NCBI RefSeq assembly: GCF_003368325.1
Contig: NZ_CP031467.1
Location: forward strand, 1,674,001 to 1,738,000
From: Paraburkholderia caffeinilytica
GTDB taxonomy: Bacteria; Pseudomonadota; Gammaproteobacteria; Burkholderiales; Burkholderiaceae
Reading direction: 5' to 3'
DNA length: 64,000 nt
Shown in pieces: positions 55,620 to 64,000 of this stretch. Position numbers and translations under genes: made by a program. Positions within the stretch are counted from its first letter, which is position 1. Each line of letters opens with the position of its first letter. The notes beneath the pieces are model-generated. The model was not told the origin of the DNA and did not search any database. It was given only the letters and a program-made list of their open reading frames with translations.

Positions 55620-56366
55620 TCAAACGGGATTGGGGATATCGATAAACACGTGTTCGATGTCGAACTGCTCGGACAGATGCTTGCCCACCGCCTGCACACC
55701 GAAACGCTCGGTGGCGTGATGGCCGGCCGCGAGGAACGCCACCCCGCTTTCCGCTGAGGTATGCATCACCGACTCCGACACTTCGCCGGTCAGGTAGACG
55801 TCGGCGCCGGCATTGATCGCGGCGTCGAACATGCCTTGCGCGGCGCCGGTGCACCAGCCCACGCGGCGCAATTCGCGATCCGGGTCGCCGAACACGAGCG
55901 GCGTGCGGCCGAGCGTCTGCTCGACTTGCGCGGTGAAGTGCGCGAGCGTGATCGGCATCGGAAACGTGGCGAGCCAGCCGAGATCGTTCTCGCCGAAGCG
56001 CGCGTCGCTGATCCAGCCCATCTTCGCGCCGATCTGCGCGTTGTTGCCGAACTCGGGATGGTCGTCGAGCGGCAGGTGATAGGCGAACAGGTTCAGGTCG
56101 TTGGCGATCAGCAGCTTCAGGCGCGCGTGTTTGCGGCCGACGATCTGCGGCGCCTCGTTGCGCCAGAAGTAGCCGTGATGAACCAGCACGGCGTCCGCCC
56201 CCCAGTCGAGCGCGGCCTCGAGAAAGGCGACCGAAGCCGTCACGCCGGTCGCGAGCTTGTTGACCCGGCGACGCCCCTCCACCTGCAATCCATTGGGGCA
56301 ATAGTCCTTGAAGCGCGCGGTTTCAAGGAGATTGTTCAAGTACAATTCAAGTTCGATCCGATCCAT
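55620..56366 (-). CDS. Nif3-like dinuclear metal-centre protein
   Basis: A 248-residue NIF3/YbgI family protein. Metal ligands are expected in LVHHGYFW (His-His) and AGHHATE (His, Glu), with [12 protein letters not shown] in between. Family members are hexameric with GTP cyclohydrolase-like or unknown activity; the role is not settled. Its start is only 19 bases from the start of the divergent protease gene, so their promoters must lie inside each other's coding region. Confidence 0.9.
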   Translation of the reverse strand: MDRIELELYLNNLLETARFKDYCPNGLQVEGRRRVNKLATGVTASVAFLEAALDWGADAVLVHHGYFWRNEAPQIVGRKHARLKLLIANDLNLFAYHLPLDDHPEFGNNAQIGAKMGWISDARFGENDLGWLATFPMPITLAHFTAQVEQTLGRTPLVFGDPDRELRRVGWCTGAAQGMFDAAINAGADVYLTGEVSESVMHTSAESGVAFLAAGHHATERFGVQAVGKHLSEQFDIEHVFIDIPNPV

Positions 56367-56385
56367 ATAAACCTCTAGTCTTCAG

Positions 56386-57606
56386 ATGCTTAGACGCTTT
56401 TGGCTGTTCTTTGCCCAAGCGGTGACTGTGCTGTTGGCGCTGATGTTCATCATTGCGACCCTCAAACCGCAGTGGCTCCAGCGTCAAGGGCAATTCGGCA
56501 AGCAACTCGCCGAACCGATCGTCGCTCTTCGGGAAGTGGCGCCAGGCATCGGCACCGGCCCGGCACAGGCGTCTTATGCAGACGCCGCGCAAAAAGCCAT
56601 GCCCGCGGTGGTCAACGTGTTCTCCAGCAAGGATGGCTCACTGCCGCCCGATCCGCGTGCGAAAGATCCGCTGTTCCGCTACTTCTTCGGCGACAAGAAC
56701 AAAGGCAAGCAGCAGGAGCAACCCGCGTCGAATCTCGGCTCTGGGGTGATAGTGAGTTCGGAAGGTTACATTCTAACGAACCAGCACGTCGTGGACGGCG
56801 CCGATCAGATCGAAATCGCGCTCGCCGACGGCCGCACCACCAACGCCAAGGTGATCGGCGTCGATCCCGAGACCGATCTGGCCGTGCTGAAGGTCAACAT
56901 GACCAATCTGCCCACCATCACGCTAGGCCGCATGGAGCAGACGCGCGTGGGCGACGTGGTGCTGGCGATCGGCAATCCATTCGGTGTCGGCCAGACGGTG
57001 ACCATGGGCATTGTCAGTGCGCTCGGGCGCAATCACCTCGGCATCAACACGTTCGAAAACTTCATTCAGACCGACGCGGCCATTAACCCGGGCAATTCGG
57101 GCGGCGCGCTGGTCGACGTGAACGGCAATCTGCTCGGCATCAATACCGCCATCTATTCGCGCTCAGGCGGCTCGCTCGGCATCGGCTTTGCGATTCCTGT
57201 CTCGACCGCGCGCAGCGTGCTGGAGAGCATCATCACAACGGGCTCGGTCACGCGCGGCTGGATCGGCGTGGAACCCCAGGACGTGACGCCGGAAATCGCC
57301 GAATCGTTCGGGCTCGAGCAGAAGTCGGGCGCGATTGTCGCAGGCGTGCTGAAGAACGGACCGGCCGACCGTGCGGGCATCAAGCCGGGCGACATCCTGG
57401 TGAGCGTGAATGGCCAGGAGATCACCGACACCACGCGCCTGTTGAACGTGATCGCACAGATCAAGCCGGGCACGGCGGCGAAGATTCATCTGGTGCGCAA
57501 GAGCCACGAGATCGATCTGGACGTGACCATCGGCAAGCGCCCGCCTCCGCCGAAGCAACCGGCAGAAGACAATGGCGGCGGCGATCAGGACGACGACGGC
57601 GGTTGA
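56386..57606 (+). CDS. DegS/DegQ-type periplasmic serine protease
   Basis: A 406-residue trypsin-like protease with an N-terminal membrane anchor (about residues 8-25, FAQAVTVLLALMFIIATL), the triad His134 (LTNQHVVDGA), Asp164 (ETDLAVLKV) and Ser238 (NPGNSGGALVD), and one PDZ domain (about 290-383). A single PDZ and uncleaved anchor match DegS/HhoB-like rather than DegP, so a stress-sensing role (sigma-E type) is plausible but not shown. A low-complexity Pro/Asp/Gly tail ends it. Confidence 0.88.
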   Translation: MLRRFWLFFAQAVTVLLALMFIIATLKPQWLQRQGQFGKQLAEPIVALREVAPGIGTGPAQASYADAAQKAMPAVVNVFSSKDGSLPPDPRAKDPLFRYFFGDKNKGKQQEQPASNLGSGVIVSSEGYILTNQHVVDGADQIEIALADGRTTNAKVIGVDPETDLAVLKVNMTNLPTITLGRMEQTRVGDVVLAIGNPFGVGQTVTMGIVSALGRNHLGINTFENFIQTDAAINPGNSGGALVDVNGNLLGINTAIYSRSGGSLGIGFAIPVSTARSVLESIITTGSVTRGWIGVEPQDVTPEIAESFGLEQKSGAIVAGVLKNGPADRAGIKPGDILVSVNGQEITDTTRLLNVIAQIKPGTAAKIHLVRKSHEIDLDVTIGKRPPPPKQPAEDNGGGDQDDDGG

Positions 57607-57637
57607 AGAATACATACGCAACCGCCTCCGCAAAACA

Positions 57638-57670
57638 AAAAAGGGCAGTCCATTACGGACTGCCCTTTTT
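57638..57670. terminator. Terminator between protease and tatC
   Basis: A 14-bp stem (57638-57651 with 57657-57670) including A and T runs on both sides, 5-base loop; bidirectional between convergent genes. Confidence 0.92.
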
Positions 57671-57729
57671 GATTCGCGTGGTCGTTGGCTTACCCGCCTG
57701 CGCCAACTAGCGTGTGAAGTGCGTGTCGT

Positions 57730-58509
57730 TCAATTCGGCGAACTTGCGTCTTCAACAACTGCCGGCTGCTTGCCGACAATCAACCGCGCCGCAATGATGC
57801 CCGCCTCGTACAGCACGATCAGCGGGATCGCCAGAATCAGTTGCGAGAACACGTCCGGCGGCGTCACCACCGCTGAAATCACAAACGCGCCCACGATCAC
57901 ATACGGACGGATTTCCTTGAGTTTCTTGATGGTCAGCACGTTCATGCGGACCAGCAACACCACGACAATCGGCACTTCGAACGTCACGCCGAATGCGATG
58001 AACATGGTCAGCACGAAGCTGAGGTAATTGTCGATATCCGTGGTCATCTCCGCGCCGAGCGGCGCGTTGTAATGCGCCATCACGCGGAAGATGGTCGGAA
58101 ACACCACAAAGTACGCGAACGCCATGCCGCACAGGAACAGCGTGTAGCTGCTGCCCACCAACGGCCCGACCAGCTTCTTCTCATGCTGATACAAGCCCGG
58201 CGCGACGAACGCCCAGATCTGGTACAGCACGATCGGCAGCGCGATCACGAAGGCGACGAGCATGGTCACCTTCATCGGCACGAAGAACGAGCCGGTGACG
58301 TCGGTGACGATCATCTTGCCGTCCTTCGGCAGATTCTGCATCAAGGGTCGCGCCAGCAGCCGGAAGATATCCGGCGCCCAATACACGAGCCCGACAAACA
58401 CCACGATAACGGCAAGGCCGGCGCGGATGATGCGGTCGCGCAATTCAACGAGGTGCGAAATGAAGGTCTCTTCAGTGCCTTCGTCCTGGGTTTGCTGGGG
58501 GTCGCTCAC
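57730..58509 (-). CDS. tatC: Twin-arginine translocase subunit TatC
   Basis: Six-helix membrane subunit that recognises twin-arginine signals. The GTG at 58509, with GAGGG upstream, gives 259 residues beginning MSDPQQTQDEGTEETFISHL; the LVELRDRI segment and the conserved YQIWAFVAPGLYQHEKK loop are typical. Longer frames upstream are not family-like. Last of tatA-tatB-tatC, read on the minus strand with tatB 34 bases upstream. Confidence 0.94.
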   Translation of the reverse strand: MSDPQQTQDEGTEETFISHLVELRDRIIRAGLAVIVVFVGLVYWAPDIFRLLARPLMQNLPKDGKMIVTDVTGSFFVPMKVTMLVAFVIALPIVLYQIWAFVAPGLYQHEKKLVGPLVGSSYTLFLCGMAFAYFVVFPTIFRVMAHYNAPLGAEMTTDIDNYLSFVLTMFIAFGVTFEVPIVVVLLVRMNVLTIKKLKEIRPYVIVGAFVISAVVTPPDVFSQLILAIPLIVLYEAGIIAARLIVGKQPAVVEDASSPN

Positions 58510-58543
58510 ACCGGCCCTCGGTTGGAGATTGTCGTTCTGATCA

Positions 58544-59062
58544 TCAGAAGAACCGCGTCGGACGACGCATGGTGGCCGGCGTATGCCGCGCCACGCGCGC
58601 CGCGCCCGACTGCACACGCGTGCGGCGCGTGGTGGCGCGCTTGTACCAGGTGGGCATGGCGGTCTGTTTGACGCGCCAGTTCTTGCGTTTGGGGCCTGCC
58701 GCCGGCGTGCTGATCGGCCACGAGGCATTGCCGGCATCTTCAAGCGCGCCGCCGGCAATGCTCGGCGACACCGACGTCCCGCTATTCCACGCGTCGTTCA
58801 GTTCGGTCTCGTGCTTGCGCAGATTGTCCTGAACGCTGGTTTCGACGTTGCTGGCCGCCGCTTCAAACTCGGTCTTCATGCGACGCAATTCGTCGAGTTC
58901 GATTTCACGGGTGACTTCAGCCTTCACGTCGTTGATATACCGCTGCGCGCGGCCGAACAGCGCGCCGGCCGTGCGGGCGACGCGAGGCAGGCGCTCAGGC
59001 CCGAGTACGACCAGCGCGACGACGCCGATCAGCGCCATCTTGGTTAGACCGAGGTCCAGCAT
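58544..59062 (-). CDS. tatB: Twin-arginine translocase subunit TatB
   Basis: Single N-terminal helix (MLDLGLTKMALIGVVALVVLG) with the conserved Glu-Pro region GPERLPRVARTAG, then an amphipathic helix; with TatC it forms the receptor for folded Tat substrates. The 172 residues include a ~50-residue Arg/Lys/Thr-rich tail (after about residue 120) that is longer and more basic than I would expect. Start at 59062. tatA lies 41 bases upstream. Confidence 0.9.
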   Translation of the reverse strand: MLDLGLTKMALIGVVALVVLGPERLPRVARTAGALFGRAQRYINDVKAEVTREIELDELRRMKTEFEAAASNVETSVQDNLRKHETELNDAWNSGTSVSPSIAGGALEDAGNASWPISTPAAGPKRKNWRVKQTAMPTWYKRATTRRTRVQSGAARVARHTPATMRRPTRFF

Positions 59063-59103
59063 GAAGTGGAGTGTCCGTCAGTAACGCGCGGTTGGGCCGC
59101 GGC

Positions 59104-59607
<504 letters not shown>

Positions 59608-59973
59608 TCAGCCCATTCGGTGCCACGGACGCGGCCCAGCGAGGATGTGCGCGTGCAGGTGATACACCTCTTGCCCGCCGCCCGGCCCCGTATTGATCAC
59701 CGTACGGAAACCGGTCTCGCCGCCGGTGTACGCCACGCCCAGCTGGTCGGCCAAACGCGCCACCAGAACAAGCATTCTACCAAGCAGCGGTGCCTCGCTT
59801 TCGGTGCAATTCGACAGCGTGGCGACGTGTTTGCGGGGAATCACCAGCACGTGCGTTTCAGCTGCCGGACGGATGTCGCGGAAGGCAACGAATTCCTCGT
59901 CTTCATGGACTTTGGTCGACGGAATCTCGCCGGCGGCGATCTTGCAGAAAAGGCAGTTGGGGTCGTGGCTCAT
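59608..59973 (-). CDS. HIT-family nucleotide-binding protein (HinT-like)
   Basis: A 121-residue histidine triad protein. The N-terminal CLFCKIAAGEIPSTKV and the triad QEVYHLHAHILAG are intact, so nucleoside phosphoramidase activity is expected. It lies between tatA and a small membrane protein in the conserved his-tat region. Substrate in vivo unknown. Confidence 0.93.
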   Translation of the reverse strand: MSHDPNCLFCKIAAGEIPSTKVHEDEEFVAFRDIRPAAETHVLVIPRKHVATLSNCTESEAPLLGRMLVLVARLADQLGVAYTGGETGFRTVINTGPGGGQEVYHLHAHILAGPRPWHRMG

Positions 59974-60055
59974 CGTATTCCTGACACAGTATGGCTAGAG
60001 CGCGAAGCGTGCTGCGGGACGGCTCATGTCTCGCCCGGCCGCAACCGGACCCGAC

Positions 60056-60451
60056 TCAAACCCACCCGCGCGGATTCGCGAACGGCTTGTTATCGTACAG
60101 ATACAGCCAGCCTTTGATAATACGGTACAACATCCAGATACTGACGGCCCATAGAACCGGAATGCCGATCACCACGAACAGCAGCACGCCGCCAATCGCG
60201 TAACCCAGCAAGGCCATCCAGAACGAGCGGATCTGCCACTCGAAATGCGCTTCGTAAGGCGTGCCCACCACATCAGGCCGCTTCACGTAGTTGATGATGA
60301 TCGCGATCAGAATCGTCAGACCACCCGTCAGCCAATGAACCGCATACAGCGCGTACAGGATATGCGTGAGCGTGCGCAGACTGCGTTCGCGCTCGGGCTC
60401 GGTCGCGTTGCGGTAGGCCGGCGGCGGATAATTTCCTTGCGACTGTTCCAT
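60056..60451 (-). CDS. Small membrane protein, DUF4870-like
   Basis: A 131-residue protein with three to four hydrophobic segments (LYALYAVHWLTGGLTILIAI, WMALLGYAIGGVLLFVVIG, IPVLWAVSIWMLYRII), the layout of DUF4870 family proteins. By eye the match is moderate. It lies between hisE and hinT, consistent with conserved order in this group. Function unknown. Confidence 0.65.
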   Translation of the reverse strand: MEQSQGNYPPPAYRNATEPERERSLRTLTHILYALYAVHWLTGGLTILIAIIINYVKRPDVVGTPYEAHFEWQIRSFWMALLGYAIGGVLLFVVIGIPVLWAVSIWMLYRIIKGWLYLYDNKPFANPRGWV

Positions 60452-60568
60452 GCTTGCGTCCTCCCGAGGATGCGATCCGATGCGTTCAGTGCAATGTGGG
60501 TGCCGACGTTCGCCAGTTCAAGACGCGGCTGACACGGTAACGACAAGGCGGCAACAAGGCGGCGACAA

Positions 60569-60970
60569 TCAGTCGCCGTTTTCCTCGCGCTCGCGGCTCT
60601 TGCGCAGCGCCTTTTCCTCGATACCCGACAGGCCTTCACGGCGCTCAAGTTCGGCAAGCACGTCAGCCGGGCTCAGGTCGAAATGCGACAGCATCACGAG
60701 GCAATGAAACCACAGGTCCGCCACTTCGCCGACCAGCGCTTTCGGCGCGCCGCCGTGACGCGTGTCTTTGGCGGCCAGCACGACTTCGGTGGCCTCTTCA
60801 CCGATCTTCTTGAGAATCGCGTCATCACCCTTGTGGAACAGGCGCGACACGTACGAGACGTCCGGATCGCCGCCCTTGCGGCTGTCGATGATCGCCGCGA
60901 GGCGCAGCAACGTGTCGCGAGTGGACGAAGCGGGTTCCGTGGAGTGCGTGGATTGCGTGGATTGCGTCAT
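60569..60970 (-). CDS. hisE: Phosphoribosyl-ATP diphosphatase
   Basis: Second step of histidine synthesis, hydrolysing phosphoribosyl-ATP to -AMP. The start at 60970, overlapping the hisI stop by four bases, gives 133 residues. [36 protein letters not shown] matches the all-alpha family (seen as [15 protein letters not shown]). A Thr/Ser/Gln-rich N-terminal ~18 residues precedes the domain. Last gene of the his run here. Confidence 0.95.
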   Translation of the reverse strand: MTQSTQSTHSTEPASSTRDTLLRLAAIIDSRKGGDPDVSYVSRLFHKGDDAILKKIGEEATEVVLAAKDTRHGGAPKALVGEVADLWFHCLVMLSHFDLSPADVLAELERREGLSGIEEKALRKSREREENGD

Positions 60971-61377
60971 TTGTAGATGTGTTCGGGGTCTTTCAGCACG
61001 GGATCGACGGCGACCCAATCGCCATCTTCGACCGTGCCTTCAAATTTCTGGAAAAAGCACGAGTGGCGGCCGGTGTGGCACGCGATGCCCGACACCTGCT
61101 CGACCTTCAGCAGCACGACGTCTTCGTCGCAATCGAGCCGCACTTCATGCACATGCTGCACATGGCCGGATTCTTCGCCCTTGAACCACAAGCGCTGGCG
61201 CGAGCGCGAGAAATACACCGCGCGGCCCAATTCAATGGTTTTCGCCAGGGCTTCGCGGTTCATCCACGCGAACATCAGCACGTCGTTAGTCGACGCCTCC
61301 TGCGCGATCACCGGCACGAGGCCGTTCGCGTCCCACCTGACCTTGTCGAGCCACTCTACCGCCGAGGGATTCACCAC
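60967..61377 (-). CDS. hisI: Phosphoribosyl-AMP cyclohydrolase
   Basis: Third step of histidine synthesis, opening the adenine ring of phosphoribosyl-AMP with Zn and Mg. The 136 residues include the metal motif [12 protein letters not shown] and the zinc Cys/His in [13 protein letters not shown]. Stand-alone, not fused to HisE, as is usual in betaproteobacteria. It overlaps hisE by four bases and follows hisF with one base between. Confidence 0.95.
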   Translation of the reverse strand: MVNPSAVEWLDKVRWDANGLVPVIAQEASTNDVLMFAWMNREALAKTIELGRAVYFSRSRQRLWFKGEESGHVQHVHEVRLDCDEDVVLLKVEQVSGIACHTGRHSCFFQKFEGTVEDGDWVAVDPVLKDPEHIYK

Positions 61378-61378
61378 G

Positions 61379-62152
<774 letters not shown>

Positions 62153-62185
62153 GATCTTGCAATTCTGCCAATACCGCTGATGAGG

Positions 62186-62212
62186 CCGCTCGCGTCAACC
62201 TTGAGCGAGCGG
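62186..62212. other. Hairpin in the hisA-hisF gap
   Basis: An 8-bp stem (62186-62193 with 62205-62212) with an 11-base loop and no T run. The 226-base gap contains no gene. It may slow or protect the mRNA between hisA and hisF. Confidence 0.4.
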
Positions 62213-62378
62213 CACAGTGCCGGCGCGGCTAGCCGCGTCAGGCCGTAAGGATGTCGAACAGCGACGCCTGCGGCTTGACACGATTTCAGAACGCGCCGTT
62301 GCGTGCGCCTTTAGTTCCGCCGCAGCGTCGTCTTCAAATCGATCGCGACGCCTCGCGCTTCGAGCCTTGATTCGAGCC

Positions 62379-63131
62379 TTAAGCGTCGTCCGATTCGCGC
62401 AACCGGTCCGCATGGGTCTGCGCCGCCGCGAAGTCCAGATCGCCCGAGTAGATCGCCCGGCCGCAAATCACGCCTTCGATGCCTTCGTCCTCGACTTCGC
62501 ATAGCGACTCGATATCGGCGAGGTTCGACAAACCGCCGCTCGCGATCACCGGAATCTTCACCGCGCGGGCGAGACGCACCGTCGCTTCGATGTTGATGCC
62601 CTGGAGCATGCCGTCGCGACCGATGTCCGTGTAGATGATCGACTCGCAGCCGTAATCCTCGAACTTGCGCGCCAGATCGGCCACTTCATGGCCGGTCAGC
62701 TTGCTCCAGCCGTCTGTCGCGACCTTGCCGTCTTTCGCATCCAGACCGACGATGATATGGCCGCCGAAAGCGGTGCACGCATCCTGCAGGAAGCCGGGAT
62801 TCTTCACCGCGGCCGTGCCGATGATGACGTACGACAAGCCGTCGTCCAGATAGCGCTCGATCGTGTTCAGATCGCGGATGCCGCCGCCCAGCTGGACGGG
62901 AATCTCACCGCCCACTTCCTCGATGATCGCGCGGATCGCGTCTTCGTTTTTCGGCTTGCCGGCGAACGCGCCATTCAGGTCGACGAGGTGCAGACGGCGG
63001 GCGCCGCGATCGACCCAATGCCGGGCCATCGCCGCCGGTTCCTCGGAAAATATCGTCGCCTGGTCCATATCGCCCTGTTTGAGGCGTACACAGTGACCAT
63101 CTTTCAGGTCGATGGCGGGAATCAGCAGCAT
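62379..63131 (-). CDS. hisA: HisA ProFAR isomerase
   Basis: Isomerises ProFAR to PRFAR; TIM barrel related to HisF. The start at 63131 gives 250 residues beginning [20 protein letters not shown], the family's phosphate motif. [24 protein letters not shown] and [14 protein letters not shown] are typical. It is flanked by wide spacers: 223 bases from hisH and 226 bases to hisF. Confidence 0.96.
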   Translation of the reverse strand: MLLIPAIDLKDGHCVRLKQGDMDQATIFSEEPAAMARHWVDRGARRLHLVDLNGAFAGKPKNEDAIRAIIEEVGGEIPVQLGGGIRDLNTIERYLDDGLSYVIIGTAAVKNPGFLQDACTAFGGHIIVGLDAKDGKVATDGWSKLTGHEVADLARKFEDYGCESIIYTDIGRDGMLQGINIEATVRLARAVKIPVIASGGLSNLADIESLCEVEDEGIEGVICGRAIYSGDLDFAAAQTHADRLRESDDA

Positions 63132-63303
63132 AGCAATCGGGTGTTGTCTGGGAGGTGGTTGAAGGTCGGCGGCAGCGGCTGACAAGCCAGCCCGCCGCAA
63201 CGCCGTTTCGCTAGTTTAGTACAACTCTTTCGACGCCCTTGCGCAGCGCCATATTGGAACGCATGGAGCGAAATCGTCTTGCTGCGGTTGCGGCGTGCAA
63301 CCT

Positions 63304-63326
63304 CCGCTCCGCTGATGGCGGAACGG
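63304..63326. other. Hairpin in the hisH-hisA gap
   Basis: A 9-bp stem (63304-63312 with 63318-63326, one mispair in GC context) with 5-base loop. No gene was found in this 223-base gap. Confidence 0.35.
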
Positions 63327-63354
63327 CGCACGGCAACGGGATGAAGAAAGGCGC

Positions 63355-63996
63355 TCACGGGTTCCAGTGCACGAAGTTGCGATACACGCGCAGCCCCGCT
63401 TCGGCGCTCTTTTCCGGGTGGAATTGGGTCGCGAAGATGTTATCCCGCGCCACCGCCGAGGTAAAGGGCACACCGTACACCGTTTCGCCCGACGTGTGGG
63501 CCGCATTGTCCGGCACGACGTAATAGCTGTGCACGAAGTAGAAGAACGCGTTATCCGCGACGCCGTCCCACAACGGATGCGGCTGCGCCTGGCGCACGCG
63601 GTTCCAGCCCATTTGCGGGACCTTGAAGCGCGAACCGTCGTCCTGTACCTGGCCTTCCAGATCGAAGCGCAGCACCTTGCCGGGCAACAGACCCAAGCCG
63701 GGCGTACCGCCCTCGGCACTCCAGTCGAACAGCATCTGCTCGCCGACGCACACGCCCATCAGCGGCTTGGTGCGCGAGGCCTCGACGACCGCTTCCTGCA
63801 GGCCGGACTCGGCCAGACTGCGCATGCAGTCGGGCATCGCGCCCTGGCCGGGCAGCACCACGCGGTCGGCCGAGCGGATCGCTTCCGGCTGATCGACGAT
63901 CGCCACGTCCGCTTCCGGCGCGGCGCGGCGCAATGCCTGGGCAACCGAGCGCAGGTTGCCCATTCCGTAATCCACAATCGCTATCGAAGTTTTCAT
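63355..63996 (-). CDS. hisH: Imidazole glycerol phosphate synthase glutaminase subunit
   Basis: Glutamine amidotransferase that supplies ammonia to HisF. The 213 residues begin [20 protein letters not shown]. The nucleophile Cys83 is in MGVCVGEQ, not the more usual GxCLGxQ, but the family tolerates this, and the His-Glu pair is in TQFHPEKS. It is complete at the window end. Confidence 0.96.
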   Translation of the reverse strand: MKTSIAIVDYGMGNLRSVAQALRRAAPEADVAIVDQPEAIRSADRVVLPGQGAMPDCMRSLAESGLQEAVVEASRTKPLMGVCVGEQMLFDWSAEGGTPGLGLLPGKVLRFDLEGQVQDDGSRFKVPQMGWNRVRQAQPHPLWDGVADNAFFYFVHSYYVVPDNAAHTSGETVYGVPFTSAVARDNIFATQFHPEKSAEAGLRVYRNFVHWNP

Positions 63997-64000
63997 TTCA

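Overview
The window reads as chromosomal DNA of a Burkholderiaceae betaproteobacterium, most likely Paraburkholderia or a close Burkholderia relative. The reasons are high GC with strong GC3 bias, betaproteobacterial gene neighbourhoods (mltA-apaG-rpe-gph-trpEGDC-ung; petABC-sspA-sspB; hisHAFIE-hinT-tatABC), and close family-level resemblance of nearly every protein. This is a call from remembered gene order and protein similarity, not from a database search. Most of the window is housekeeping.

Region by region. 1-3.1 kb: 3' part of paaK, then mltA, a small membrane-protein ORF that starts back to back with mltA, and apaG. 3.3-10.9 kb: rpe, gph and the tryptophan cluster trpE-trpG-trpD-trpC, followed by a CYTH phosphatase and ung. 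A 24-residue leader ORF with three Trp codons and an attenuator-like hairpin plus T run sits between gph and trpE. 11-17 kb: azoR, an M61 peptidase, dsbC, a UbiH-family hydroxylase and ychF. 17.2-24.4 kb: glycerol-3-phosphate region, with a lipoprotein of the GDPD fold whose metal-binding residues look lost, a 23-copy heptamer array, an IS110-family element, and ugpB-ugpA-ugpE-ugpC. 24.6-38.5 kb: ettA, a DUF748 protein, a HAD hydrolase, aminopeptidase P, an atypical response regulator, the hemA-prfA-prmC-grxD-ubiX run, a DODA-type dioxygenase and an APC permease. 38.5-47.5 kb: paired hairpin repeats, a cold-shock gene, an Hsp70-like protein, two MFS transporters (one divergent from a TetR regulator), a nitroreductase, DUF1415, a methyltransferase and a hypothetical gene. 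47.6-51.3 kb: DUF1059, a second degenerate heptamer array, an HI0933-type flavoprotein, a methyltransferase and tRNA-Thr(TGT). 51.3-64 kb: sspB-sspA, the cytochrome bc1 operon petA-petB-petC, nif3-like, a DegS/DegQ-type protease, tatA-tatB-tatC, hinT, a small membrane protein, and histidine genes hisH-hisA-hisF-hisI-hisE, all on the minus strand except the protease.

How they work together. The trp cluster carries chorismate to indole-glycerol phosphate and looks attenuated by a Trp-rich leader. The ugp transporter imports glycerol-3-phosphate, and the neighbouring GDPD-fold lipoprotein is the natural partner by position but may have lost catalysis. The Tat translocase lies close to the Rieske gene petA, whose product carries a Tat-type twin-arginine N-terminus. 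The most unusual non-coding signals are the trp leader, three heptamer arrays that keep a 7-bp register even where the sequence diverges, a pair of 43-bp hairpin repeats with compensatory changes upstream of the permease, a 37-bp repeat shared by the flavoprotein gene and the tRNA-Thr flank, and the non-coding left part of the IS110 element, where a bridge RNA would be expected.
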